A stretch of 64,000 nt of DNA from Alentia gelatinosa (taxonomy: Eukaryota; Annelida; Polychaeta; Phyllodocida; Polynoidae), in contig OX465583.1 of NCBI GenBank assembly GCA_950022655.1, positions 33,817,360 through 33,881,359 on the forward strand, read 5' to 3'. Shown piece by piece: positions 48,141-60,539 of this stretch. The translations under genes and the position numbers were made by a program. How positions within the stretch are numbered: position 1 is the first letter of the stretch; every line of letters starts with the position of its first letter. Below the pieces are notes generated by a model, which was given only the letters and a program-made list of their open reading frames with translations, searched no databases and was not told where the DNA came from.

Positions 48141-49610
48141 AAATCAAGAGAATTTAGAAATCACCCAACTACCAGCGTTAGTCTTTAATACAAATAGATT
48201 CACAGGCCAGCTTTTCCCCGCTCTCTTGCAGTATCTTGCAGTATCGAATGTTATGTATATCTATGCTTGGAGCTTTAAGTTGAGATAGGCAGGATTTCCA
48301 GCACGAAAGAAGTTTTAAAATAATATTTTCAAGTCTATTTGAGTGATGTGTTGCTTATTAGAAACATATAGCCGGATTCGTCCAGATGTTAGATACAGAG
48401 CTTGCCCTTGATAGACATGTGCCACTTGTAGCAAATTAAAGTAGATGCATATGTCCACGGGTAATGAATAGGTATAGACTAGCGCCAGACATGCCCACCC
48501 TAAGCCTGAACATCCCTTAGAATGTATACGTTGTGGCTCTGACCAAGTATGATTGATTATTTAGGATGAGAAAACTGATTTCAGGCAGATTGCAGAAGAT
48601 TGTATGGAGTACAATTTGTTATCTCTATGGCCGGTGGGGCACAGACCACTAAAAGGCTGGCCCACTCTAGAAATTGTCCGGAATTCGATTTGCTCGAGAG
48701 TCGATACGGGAAAAGCGGGGATGCACCTGGCGTTAAAGGGAGCAGCTCATGTTGACCCTGCCCATCTTCCCTTAAAGCCCCCTACATAGATATACATAAT
48801 ACCCGGTACTGCAAGGGTTAAATGTCTATTCCCCTTGATATAGGCAATCCCTGACATAGATAGAGGTCCAGACTCTGGAACCAAATGCTTTGGCTATGAT
48901 TTAAATATGCATAATTTTTAATAGTATAGTCCTGCAGCCATTCACTTGGCGATATATCATCATAATGGCGGGTAGCAAAGTGCAGATAATGTATTTTATC
49001 TTGCACATCTTTAAAAAGCTAAAAAGGTTGATGGTGGTATCTATGACATTCCGAAGCCTATGTTTTAGGCGTAGAGCCTTATGTGCTATACGTACAGTTC
49101 AAAAAAATTCTTTCGTTCACTCTCTCCATGAGATAATAGCGTTGGAAAAATTTACAATAGGCGGGTGTCTTGCCCCCATTGCAATCTTTCCCCGGCAATT
49201 CTGAAATATACACAGTATAAAGTTCACAAACAACCCACTTTAATACACTGAAACGGCCGCCTTGCAACTTACTCCCTTTATCCATGTTTGTATAACAGAA
49301 ATAACTTACTTCATGTGACCAGCGCCGACACTTTGTGTCATAGTCAGGGATTGCACGTCATGCTGTACTAGGTAATGGTAGGGTAATATAGCAATACTAG
49401 ACCCTGGTATCTGAATGCCAGGGGTAGACTCATCAATTGATTAACACTTTTAAGAGTTTCGCTTAAAAGTTTTGTTACGTCAGTGATGCATTACGGGTGG
49501 TATTTTTGGTAACTGAATCGCGTGACTTGCCTGAGTACTAAGGTACCATCGCAACGGTTGTCTCCTGTAGCAGAAATGGCAGCTTTACACTTTTCTACGG
49601 AAATCCTTCA
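48141..49610. other. Non-coding DNA with one GAGCAGCTC site
   Basis: GAGCAGCTC lies at 48740-48748. A hairpin with 9-bp arms, ACTTTTAAG / CTTAAAAGT, lies at 49446-49470. No gene was recognised. Confidence 0.4.
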
Positions 49611-49614
49611 TGTC

Positions 49615-49795
49615 AATTTCAGTAGGAAAAATCTGTTTCCTTGTGTAAAACAAAGATAATGATAATTTAGCCTCATTCACGCCGATAAAACAGTAGTTTG
49701 AACCTCCCCACAGACCCTCAGCCTCATGTCATGGTTTTCACAGGCACATTTTCAAAGTTTTCTCGGTCTCTGAGGCAGCAAATTCAACATAAAAA
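49615..49795 (-). mobile_element. Dispersed repeat copy 4 (probable tRNA-related SINE)
   Basis: The longest and clearest copy: TTCCTTGTGTAAAACAAAGA, TTCACGCCGATAAAACAGTA, GTTTGAACCTCCCCACAGAC, CTCAGCCTCATGTCATGG and AAAGTTTTCTCGGTC. On the minus strand GGGGAGGTTCAAAC is a B-box-like core. Confidence 0.65.
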
Positions 49796-50002
49796 ATTCC
49801 TGACTGATAGGTTTCGTTGATGGTGGTTTAAGGGGTGTAAACATTCCGATAATTACAGAAATCTGAAAGTATGAGATTTTCATTTATGATAATAGAAATT
49901 CCTTCGGCCGAACCTGGTCATACCCCGACTGAGCCTCAGCGGCACCTTGCCGAAATGCGCCATTTGATTTTTGGAAAGTAAGTAAGTTTCCTTAACTGAT
50001 AT

Positions 50003-50181
50003 TACAGTAGAACCCCGCTTAAAGGGTCACCCTCCGTTCCGAGCAAAGTGGCCCCTTAAGCGAGGTGGCCCCTTAAGCGGGATTAAAATAAACTAAATAA
50101 AGATTTCTGTTCAGGGAAAACTATCCCCTTAAGCGGGGTGACCCCTTAAGCGAGGTGTCCCGTAAGCGGGGTTTTACTGTA
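50003..50181. mobile_element. pogo/Tc1-mariner-type MITE with TA target duplication
   Basis: The left end CAGTAGAACCCCGCTTAA and the right end TAAGCGGGGTTTTACTG are terminal inverted repeats, and the element is flanked on both sides by TA. The interior is a set of CCCCTTAAGCGAGGTGGCCC-type direct and inverted subrepeats around an AT-rich centre, with no ORF. CAGT-starting ends with CCCGCTTAA are typical of pogo/Tigger-class DNA elements. At 175 bp it is non-autonomous and must have been moved by a transposase encoded elsewhere. Confidence 0.92.
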
Positions 50182-50479
50182 TATACATTCGTCACACAGA
50201 TCGCAGAATTGCATATACCTCAAAAATGTTTAATACACTGAGACTTCTTTCTGTAGGCGTAGATGTATATTCATTGGTATAAGAGGTGCCGTATTTACCT
50301 ACTCAAACGAGTACTCTCCAGTTTACTTTTCCATATAGATCCAATTTTGTATTTGACCATGACTTGGATTCCTGAATTCTATATTGGGGGAAGTCTGATC
50401 CATATTATAGTGCAATGACGCGAGCTGCTGTATCATTACATGACTGGTAGAGTAACTTGTGAGTAACTCAGTAAGTAAC

Positions 50480-51130
50480 TTCACCTGCATGTTGCTGCAT
50501 GTCGTGCGGCGCGACCGGATAGCCCCCCATTTGGCGCTACATCCCAATGTCCCCAACCGGGCCCACAGGGACATGAATGGCCTGGCGGGAACAAATTAGT
50601 CATTGGTGGACACCCTAGTAAAGTGATTACTAAGGTGTACAGCCCAGACAGCCGCTGTCCATCCACCTACCGCTGCCAGGGCACGCCACCACTGCGGGGG
50701 ACGGCCGCCAATCACATTACATTGTCCTCCCGCGGGGGACCTGACCTTTTCCTCGGTTTCCAGCGACATTCAAAATGACCTTGTCCTGACCTTTCCGTGA
50801 CACGTTTATTTTAGATGTGCATGTGGTCAGGTGGTCGGAGGGGGTTGGGGTGGGTTATGTGGATGAGTAGAGGGAGGTGGATTGCTGGGTGGTCATTGAA
50901 GGGTGCTTTACGAGCAGTTGGTTGATGGGGGCAGAGAAGTCCTCATTAACTCGTCTGTGTTCTCGCAATGAACGGCCGAGCTGCTCCACTCCACGGCGGC
51001 TACAGGTTCCACTCAGCGCTTCTACCTGGTTTGCCAACCCTCCCGGTTAGTGCATCCATCTGGTCGCTACCCCGGCCGTCCCCTGTACCCAAGTCAATCA
51101 GCACACTCATCTCCATCTACCCTATTGTCG
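50480..51130. promoter_or_regulatory. Candidate regulatory island with GAGCTGCTC
   Basis: A GC-rich block around 50500-50740 and 50960-51070. It includes GAGCTGCTC (50978-50986), the near-match GAGCTGCTG at about 50409 just outside it, and ACAAATTAGTCATTGG. ORFs overlap in several frames without domains. Enhancer or CNE function is inferred only from composition and the shared motif. Confidence 0.3.
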
Positions 51131-53985
51131 CATGCTCCACCAGTCAACACAAATGGTGATAGCAAGTCTGAATTCCCACCTGATTCTGCACCAATGATAC
51201 CCTCTCGTGTCCATATTTGTGAAGTGTGGAATATTGGATTTCACAAGTAATTGCTGCATAAAATATCCTTTGTATAGGAATAGCATTGAAATCGCGTGAT
51301 TGAAAAGGACATTTTCATAAAGATCTGTAGAAGGAAGGTGGGTCCATTCCGTTTAAGACAGGCATATCAGTGGTATAACCCCCTATTCGTAGGTCTGTTG
51401 GGGACATAGTTGACTGCCGTCTATATTGGAAAGATGCCTGCTGCTTATATAGGATAGGTCCTCAATGAAGCCAACAGACTCCCACTTCTCCAAATAAGTT
51501 CCTTGGTGTCATCCGGAAATTGATCCTTTGGAGAGATTTCTATTGACAGCAGGAGTTCATTCCCAAAATGGTTTATTTTGTAATCCTAATGACCAGTTTT
51601 TCTTATCCCAATCAATGGTCGAACGACCTCTCCTGATTGTATACATGGACATGACTTCGATGTTGAAAAATACCAAACACTGGTTGTTACATTGTCAGTC
51701 AATAAACTTGTTCTTCCATTTTAAGAAGATATTGAGATTGGTAAACTGCTCCTAAACTTAGAGTAACTCCCAAAATTATGGATTGCCTTTCCAGAGCTGA
51801 AGAGGAAAAATCACTTTGGGGATTAGCTTTAGAAACTGAAGGTTGTATGTTGATAGATTGGGCTCATACCTCATATATATCAAGCTTGGGCATTTTCGCG
51901 GACCAGTGGGTTTTTCGGTTCCTGTTAGACCTCAGTATGTTAGATATAGGTGTTGTATCATAAATCATGGCTGTAGTTGAGGTCATGTGGTCGGTCCACG
52001 GAGCAGAGTAGGTCACGCCCTAGAGAGGTAAATTATGGTATTTTCCTCATACATACCTTAGAGAGATAGTTTTTGATGTTTTCGTCATACCTTAGGTTGA
52101 GGTGTTTCATTCATACTATATCAAGATAGGTTTAGGTCTTTTTTCTCGAGAATTTCAGGCTTAGACGTCCCAAGGTCATTCCTGAGATCAGTGTAAGACA
52201 GAGGAGAGCATTGGGGGAGTAGGTTGTCAACAGTTAATTGCTTTATTATACTCTATGAGCTGGCCAAATAAAAAGGCCATCTTAGCTCAGGACAGAATTT
52301 CACTTAGAGAAGCTAAAAATGAGGGCCCCCAAATCCCCATCACCTTTTCCGGATATGTTCTTATGTATTTCAAAATCCCATGCCTGGACCTGAGAGTGAT
52401 AGGTGAAGGTATCAGATCATATTTCAAAGCGGACAATTTATACTCTGCCTTTAGAAGTGGGAGTGGTAAATTTAAGTGTAATCCCCATTACTGGAACAAA
52501 AGGTTTATTAGGTATTGTCTTCAGACCTCAGACGGTTAGGTGTAAGTGTTGATTCTCAAATCTCAAGGTTGATATGGCATCTTGATATCTGCGACTGGTA
52601 AATTTTACCAGTCTGTGTCAATATTTTTAAGCAGTATTATAGAAAACAGTAAATGTCTCATTAGTCGTTGACGTGCATATTTGTCATCTGCTGAGAATAT
52701 AAATGACTGTACTCTAATGTCTCCTTTTGTGTTTTTTATGCAGGTGAGTGTTTGAAAATAAATTCAGCAAGGTTCACACGGTAGAGGTCGCAGACATGTT
52801 CCACATGTATAGACTTCATAAGACAAAGGCAAGGTCTTCATTATTCTAAGCAAATACAGGTAAGTGGCTCTTGTAGTACCTCTTCTCTCTACTCCAAAGG
52901 AAAGATGATCAACGGAATCGTAAGTAAACCAATGTATAATAACATTTATATGACGTGTAAAGCAGGTTACCCGAAAAGGCATTCTGTTTGCAACGAAATG
53001 AATGTCTTCCGTTATCAAAACAAAAATGAGAAAGTCTAGTATTATTTCACTGCTGAGGTACATAATTGGTGTAATATTGTGAGCGACACAAACTTTCGTA
53101 GAAGCACCACTGTGGCTGCCACTAACATAAGCCTGACAATGTGGGTCATGGTGCTTCAAATCCCCAAGCGGAGGAACAACTCTGCACAGCTCATGGAGCT
53201 TCTCACGTATGGCTATTGGTGATAAGTCGCCATAGATGTCGGCGATGCAGCGCTTATAGGACACAGGCTTTATAAGATAACCCGTCCAAACGTGGTCCAG
53301 GGGAAATGGTGGGATATGGATTTCCATGCAGCTTGTGGTCGATATTGGGCACAATTTGTCACGGGTAGCCCTGGAATAAGGGCTCTTTGCCCATGCAGGT
53401 CATGGAGCGTATGATTCAGGGGATATTGGTCGACATTGGGCGAGCACGGCTTGATATAAGCCATGAGGCATAGTCTGCAGGTTGTAAGCAGACAGGGAGG
53501 CTATTACGGTCTAATTTACATGTTGATCATCTTGATACTGTAGCGTGCCTGTCATTATTGCCGCGTTGATTACTCGGCCCTCCTCTCACTACCCTTGTCA
53601 TTATCATCACGGCCATTCTGGGAGAGATACCAACGCTGCTTTACTTAAATGTTACCATTTGGCGTCCTGTCTTCAATCAAAGCCACGCTGGTCGATTTTT
53701 CAATTCTCTGCAGTCTGTTCTGAATATCAAACGTAGATTTCTGATTTAAAAACCACAAGGACTTCTATAACATCACCAATAAATGTCTGATCGCGAATCC
53801 CCATGCTGATTTTGTCTGTCAGTACGGATCATATTTGTCCTCGTCTGTATTTTTCCCCTCATGTTGCTTTGCTCGCCCAAGATGTGACTAGCATTCACTC
53901 CCGAGGCACAAATGGGCCGGTCAGAGCGGTAAAACAATAGGTGACCCCAACGCAATAATAGTTGTTTCATCAGTTCATTGTCACC
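51131..53985. other. Non-coding DNA, no gene recognised
   Basis: It contains the perfect 21-bp palindrome GACTGGTAAA-T-TTTACCAGTC (52593-52613) and a 196-aa minus-strand ORF (52764-53354), the longest in the window, with no recognisable motif. Near 53270-53470 the phrases GATATTGG, GGCACAATTTGTC / TTGGGCGAGCAC, GTCATGGAGCGTATG and CCAGGGGAAATGG / TCAGGGGATATTGG suggest a short diverged local duplication. Confidence 0.4.
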
Positions 53986-53989
53986 CTTG

Positions 53990-54400
53990 TCACGCCCATC
54001 CAGGCCAACCGCCATGACCACGCAGGCAACGGTTGTTCCACGAGTGTCACGATGACTTATGCTGGGAGCTGCTCAGAGCTGCTCAGCTAATTCCCATCAT
54101 GGCGTTTTTAGTCGGGGCTCTGATTGAGAGGCCGATAACCGTGGGCCAGCCTTATTGTCCCTCGCCCAGACACCGAACAAGGCACGGCTTCTGCTGCCCC
54201 CAAGCCTCGGACCTCCCCCCTCAATTCCCCTATTGTTTTAATGAGGTAATTAGGTGCCCGTGAGGTGACGTATTAGCTGCCATAGATAAAAAGAACCACT
54301 AATGGTTAATGGCAATAATTGCCTGAGCAGGATGATGGCACATTAAGGTAATGAGGTCCTATATCCCTACGTTGAGCTGCTCCTGTACCCTGTGGATCGT
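53990..54400. promoter_or_regulatory. Candidate enhancer with three GAGCTGCTC sites
   Basis: GAGCTGCTC occurs at 54066-54074, 54076-54084 and 54374-54382. The first two are exactly 10 bp apart. Between them and the third lie a TTGTTTTAATGA Sox/homeodomain-like word, GGTAATTAGG (TAATTA 54247-54252), a GATAAA, and the palindrome GGCAAT-A-ATTGCC (54311-54323). This is the densest motif cluster in the window and the best candidate for an ancient developmental or neuronal enhancer. Confidence 0.4.
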
Positions 54401-57080
54401 CATTGCACCACGTCCTACACAGGGGAATAGACACCTATTGCTCATCTTCACTCGACCGTGTATTTCTAGCTCCCATGTCAACCTTTGTCTTCATATATGG
54501 ATTCAGTGTAAATAGGGAACATGTGTGTGGTCTGCCTTTGCTTTGTAGAACACTGCTGGATATTGCGATCAAATGCAAGTACAAGGAGATTATCTCAGTG
54601 CAGAATTTTATTTTTTTCCTGGTATTCATAATTAATAAAGGTGCTAATTACATCTATCTGGAGTCTGGTGGGGGCATTGTAACAAATAATGGAGAATTTT
54701 TTCTTTGGGGAACAATCCCTCAAGCACTTCTCCTTGTCAGAGTGTGAGGGATCCTGAAATTTAACCCCCAATTTCCCCTCTTACCCCAAGGGGACACACA
54801 AAACCTCTTACCAACTCTGGCAATTCACATGGGAAGGGAGAACAGAATCAAAATTAATAAAAAATTATTTGCACCTTTAGATTTTTAAGGTTGCGAAAAT
54901 TCGCCTTTTCACTACTGCCGAGGTGAGAGGACCCTTGATCATTACTCCATTTTCCGGCATTACGAGTCAGCTGCCCCGTGAGAAAACATGTGATTTGGCT
55001 GAAAATAAGGTGAACTGATGTTCGCTGACAGGATTCATTTACTTAATGTGGATAACTGACGGAAAAATGATTCTCAATGACATCCTCAGCCTGGCCTAGC
55101 TCTCTGCCTCTGAGCCTCTCCGAGCTACTCGGCCAACTACCTCTGACAACCCCGCATCTGACCTAGAAATTATTACCGGCACGCGATGAGCAATGCTAGC
55201 GCAGCACATCCGTAGATATTTAGCTCAATCTGTGCGGCTGCACAAACCTGGGTGTTGTGTAAGCGCAATCCTCCATGGTGTTACATTTATACCAGAGAGG
55301 GTAACGAAGGGTCGGTTACATATAGATGACACCCCATCAAGTTTTAACTCTTGGCTGAGCTTCTGAAAAGCTTGGGTGCGGATCCTAAAATCACTCTCCA
55401 TTCAGACATCAAATTGGACCCTTATCTGTCAGGAGAGAGCCTGCGCTGAGTGGTAATATGTAACGCAGATTATTGAATTTCCATATGTGATTCGATCTAA
55501 TTTTCAGGCAGTTGAAACGTGAAACTAGGGCGCGCCGTGATCACCGCATTTCCCTAGGATTTCTCGGACACTGCTTCTAAGAACCGGCCCCATGGGGTTG
55601 CTTCCTAAGCATTGCAAGCAGGGGCTTAGGTACTCCCTCCTTATCATGCAATGCCTGTTGACCGCTGGCCTGGGGAGTCACCATCTATCCGGTTCGTTAG
55701 AACGTGGAGGAAGCCTGACGGACCCAGGAGGAGGTGGGGCCGTCAGGTGAGGCGGAGACGAGGGGGGCGGGCGTGTCCCCTGATTGGGCGCACGTTTGGA
55801 AGACATCGCACGGTGAATACACAAGCCTCACGGCCAGTAGACCGATGGACCTTGCACACATATACACACACATACTGCCACCACCGCCTGCTAACCTACA
55901 AAGTACCAGTGATGAATGCAAATACTAGGCAACGTGCTGTAATTATACAGGCGCCTTTTCCCACTAGGAATTAATGACACCTATGGTAAAGGATGATATA
56001 AGGGCCTATCGTTACACTTCATATCACCTTATTCAATATAAGTCTAGACCCAATCAAGAAACTGGTTTACCGACCGCCGCTCGTATGTATGTAAATTACA
56101 TGTACTGTAATTAAAACAAATTAAGCTTGTTTTTTACTGCTGACGCTGAGTCTGGAATTTTTACAGTCTTAATGTTATTACAGTCCAGCAGATGTCGTCT
56201 TAATACAAATTACGATTGTGCAATATAAATCTGGCTACCGTTGTGGAGCTGTATCCCAAATCGTCCTTAACAAGCCAGGTAACTACGTTTTGTGGTGGAC
56301 TCAGCCTGCCAATTTAGAAGGGAATTTAATCAGCTTCAAGATCATTGTCCATCTGTATGCCATTATCGGAATTCGATATCACCTTGACTCATCAAAGAAG
56401 GATACTATTGAAGTTGTTGGAGAAAGGCAAAGGACCTCGACAAAGGTCAGTCTGAACTATATCCGCCATATCAGTTGGTTGATGTGTCAGTACTCTTTAT
56501 AAAGAACCTGATGTAGTAGTAAGGCCTGGGACCCACCAAGGCAGTAATTCAGACCAACCGATGCATCCCGAAGTCCATTAAATTAATGCTATTGTGCGTC
56601 GTAGAGCGCGTCTTAAGACCGGTGGGTTTGGGGATTAAGGGTCCTATTTTGTTTTTTGAGCGATCTGTCAAAGAAGGTGCCATATCCCAACTGAACCCCA
56701 TCTGCATCTGACCAGCAAGAGGCCCCCAAAAGGCGCCGTCAGGTCACCTAAATATAAGTCAAACACTTTTATCGGATAACGAGTGAGGCTCCTCTATATA
56801 CACGCACCCCACAGCTTTGAGCATGTTTTTCTACTGGTCTCGACATTGTCCAGTCATTTTCACCCTCTATATTTTATTCCCTTTTTCTTTTTCTTACCAT
56901 GGCTCGCATCCCTGAGTGAGTGATATGATTGCAGTTACTACATCATAAAACTCCAGTACCACCACCATTCTCGCACACCATGGCCATTCCTATTCCGGTG
57001 GCTATTCCGTCGGTCCATGCTGCGACCTCCAGATAATTTATTTTTATTCAATGTGTACAATTTTTTTCAAGATACTTTAG
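54401..57080. other. Non-coding DNA with moderately GC-rich patches
   Basis: The patches at 55040-55260 and 55540-55860 are richer in GC (CTCTGAGCCTCTCCGAGCTA, GGGGCGGGCGTGTCC) and could be further regulatory islands. ORFs at 55651-55974 on both strands have no domain. The rest is AT-rich. A short frame at 56218-56502 ends near a GTCAGT donor-like site, but without an upstream acceptor I do not call it. Confidence 0.4.
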
Positions 57081-57084
57081 CTGA

Positions 57085-57180
57085 GGTGAAAGTTGCGCAC
57101 AGCTGGGCATGAACATGCGACCTTATCCTGATAATATCATAGTCCAGTATCCAGGCAGTCACCAGAGACCTGCCCATAGA
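57085..57180 (-). mobile_element. tRNA-derived SINE head, minus strand
   Basis: The reverse complement reads GGTCTCTGGTGACTGCCTGG, ATACTGGACTATGATATTAT and CAGGATAAGGTCGCATGTTC then ATGCCCAGCTG. The order of an A-box-like start, CTGGACTATGATA, and GGTCGCATGTTCATGCCC, a damaged B box, fits a degraded tRNA-derived SINE. The body runs toward a TTTTTTT-rich end near 57060. Confidence 0.5.
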
Positions 57181-60100
57181 CTTGCTCAAGTCTTTGATTA
57201 TGAACATTCATTAAATGATTAAAGAAAATCGGAATACAATTCATTATAGCATGTGTCCTTCTTTGACTGGCCCATGAATCAAATACTTGTCCACTCTGAC
57301 CAGAATCTCCGGTTTATGACCCCAAGCCACTCCCAGTAACCCTATAGCTCCCTCTACCCCTCCCCCCTCACCTCCTCCAGTTCCCTGCCTGCCTGTGTTT
57401 TCATAGCAATATATTTCGCCTACTCCTGACTATGTCTCGATTGAGATCAAAGTGAGAGGGTATCCATCTCCAAGCAGATATCCTGACCAGTAGCAGACTT
57501 CTGCTTGTGGAGTGTGGCACTACATCGCGCCAGTCTACACGGCCGTTTACGGATGAGACCAGTCCCTGTGTCACTCAGAAGGGGTGGAGGGGTAGGATAC
57601 AGGGGCCAGTCTAACCTGCCCACTACATAACCTCCACCCTGTTCGACCACTCACCCACCCACACAGTAATGAGGTCACGGATGAGTACCCACTCCTCGCT
57701 GCTTCCCGGTAGCATGCTCACGTGATAATCTGGCGCAGATTCGGGCCGCTCCACGACATAATGGCCCATTCCGGCCACAACCAAGGCTTCCATTATGGCG
57801 CTGGTAACGCCGGGTCCGAGTCAACCGAAAGAGTTGACCCTGGGTGGCTGTTGATACGTATCTACTGTATTGCGATCAATAGTATTATCAGGATTATGGG
57901 GGTAGTTTCCCTTTGCTGTTTCTGTTCGCTGCTGTCGCTGGCACCCTGCAGTACAAGAAGCGGACTTAATCACAGGGTCTTCCGCTACCCACACCGTTAG
58001 GAATTATGTCATATTACGTAAATAGTTACAATTTGCATCCTTTTGGGCAATTTGGTTAGGGATAACCGAGGAAGGGGGTCAATAGAGAGATTAACAAATC
58101 AGCATGAGAAAACTAGTCCTTAGGTCAATTAAGACGAACCCAAACACGTATTTGGCATGGAAATACTAGGCTGCTAGTCTCGGTAGTTGCGTTTTGTGTG
58201 TTTAGAATTTATTGAGTTCAAAGGAGTCCCTCGCTTGGTCTCGTTGGCAAAATATCGAATATGCTGTGGCTTCAGAGGCTGGGGACAGGGTCGGGCTCGG
58301 TAGATATCATTGACTTAAAGAACACTGTCAGTAGTATATGGAAATGGGTGGCATACCCTGGCCTTGGCCGTACACCAATAGTAGACGTGTTCCCAGCGAC
58401 GGCAATTTTTAGTTTATTTTAAGGTTCGTACAATATATAAGTCACCTAGTTCTTTTAAATTCCCTGAAGTGAAGGTCTTATTTATACCAGACTAAATCTG
58501 GAAAAACTTTGATTTTTCCCCACAGACCTCACTGGCAGTTCGTTGAATAGATCTTGCATCTAGGATATTATAGTAAACATGTAAAGGAAAATAGAACTTT
58601 GAATTGAGTAGTTCTATCGATAGGGATGTAAAAGGGTTGAAAGGGGTTAGATTAGTGCAAGATATGAGTTGTCAGGGATGGAGAGACGGCCGATGGACAG
58701 AAAGCCGTACTGCTCAGAGCAAAAACCATGATTATATCACAGGCAGATTTTACAACACAATGTCAGGCGGGCATCAAACTATTGGAGACTTTGATCAGCA
58801 GTCCGGTGTAAAACAGACTACACCATGCTACCACCCCACAATGAATCATTTCATAGTATCAACTCTATACTTAATCTCCACTAATTTCAGTGTGCTTATT
58901 ACCCGTGTCAGATATAAGCTGGCTTAAAAGTGAGTGTCTCTTTACAGAAAAAATATTTCTGTCTACGTCAAGTTCACCTAGGATTACAGGGGCACTTGTT
59001 ATGGACGCTTTAACAACCAGTGCGAATACCCTAATGTATAGAGGTATTTAGTGTGGTGTGTCTCCTGTCTATATCAGGAGGAAACAGATTTGCAGATGGT
59101 TATCCTGACAGAGCAGCTCTAAGCAGCTCATCCTCTCAACGTGCACCTACTCTCAGCCTGCCCACTCTGCACCACTGTCAACAGCCATTACAAATAGCAA
59201 CAAAAATCCACGTCGCAATGATTGCTGGCACTTCTACGTAATCGACTGACGGGCTGTTGGGGTTTATTAAAGTATCACATGATAAAAACAGGTTGGCGCC
59301 TCGTAGAATTATACTCCGTTCTTCAGGATCTGTGCCATTATTCGTACCTACTTCTGAGCGACGTCAAGGAGACTCCTGTTACAAATAAAAACCAGCATGA
59401 TGTTTGTTTATCCATGCGATTGATTAAATTAAAGAAAAATATGCTTTTTGAGTCGGAAAAATTCTATTTCTTGTACTTGTATGTATTGGCCACATTGCGA
59501 ATATCTGCATCTGTGAGGGCCAATTTGTCCGCGCTCGAAGAACTCTTATCCTCATGCAATTGCCATGATAGAAAAAAAGTAATTGGTGTCGGCGACATTT
59601 CTTGGTACCCATATATTTCTTGGCGTTATCTGTCACATTGTTCGTTCTTGAGGAGCTCTTAAACTGTCTTATATCCTAATTTCCCCTTCACCCTTGGCAT
59701 AATTTCCAATTCAAGGATACTGCATGTTCCTCAAGGAGGTATTGGCCCACCTGTCCTCGGTGGTATTAAAACATGTTGCAATTCTCTACCCTACAAGTCG
59801 TCGCTATGTTTAATTAGTTTTCTTAGCTGGAGGTTGGTTATGTGGTGCTCGCTGCTTGCTACAGGGGAACACGCTAACACAGCACTGCCACACTCATTAC
59901 TGTGAAAGTCGCGCTGACATGAACATGCTAAGCCCTCAGTAAGGGGAATATAAGATTAGTGATATAATTGGTTTCATCAACTGAACTACTGTACAAGCTG
60001 CTGAACACCTGCGCATGCTGAGAGAGATGGGTTGGCATGCTTTGCCGTGACCTTACAGATAGATAAGATACATTTGAAAACTGCAAAATCAGCCTTATCT

Positions 60101-60530
60101 ATCAGTTTTTTCCCATTATCTTCCCTGTTGTACCTAAGCACCTGAGATAATCAGTATTGATTTTCCCGGACAAGGGCTGTGACATCTCTGAGACAAATCT
60201 GAATGTAATGTAATTGTTTATTTGAATAGTTGATGATAGAGATATAATGAATCTAATGTATTTCTGATAACCATGTGTGGAATTATACTTCTTTGTTCTC
60301 GGAGACCCTACAAAGGCTGCATTTCTGCTGATAATTTTTGAACATATGTTACCATTGCACCCGCGACAAGAATAAAACACTTCATTAACTCATTCAGTTT
60401 AAGATATTAAACATGTGACAAGATGCCCCGAGGTAGCAGACATTTCAAGAAAGGGTAGAAGTCATTGTTGTCATACATGAAATTCTTGCATATATTATCG
60501 ACACTGGGGGATTTCCACACCAGGTTGAGT
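57181..60530. other. Non-coding DNA with one GAGCAGCTC pair
   Basis: GAGCAGCTC at 59111-59119 is followed 10 bp later by AAGCAGCTC. The frame around it (59053-59241) follows an acceptor-like GTCTATATCAG and reads GGNRFADGYPDRAAL, but no homology or matching donor supports it. A 10-bp inverted repeat GATAGATAAG / CTTATCTATC lies near 60057-60105. No gene was recognised. Confidence 0.4.
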
Positions 60531-60539
60531 CAGTTTTTC

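Noticed and set aside
52764..53354. 196-aa minus-strand ORF, the longest in the window
   Set aside because: No recognisable domain, no splice partners, irregular composition with many Cys and His, and no GC or codon bias relative to its flanks. A chance ORF is likely, although a decayed mobile-element gene cannot be excluded without a profile search.
59053..59241. Coding exon reading GGNRFADGYPDRAAL after an acceptor-like site
   Set aside because: No matching donor before the stop and no homology. It overlaps a GAGCAGCTC pair, so a regulatory reading is preferred.
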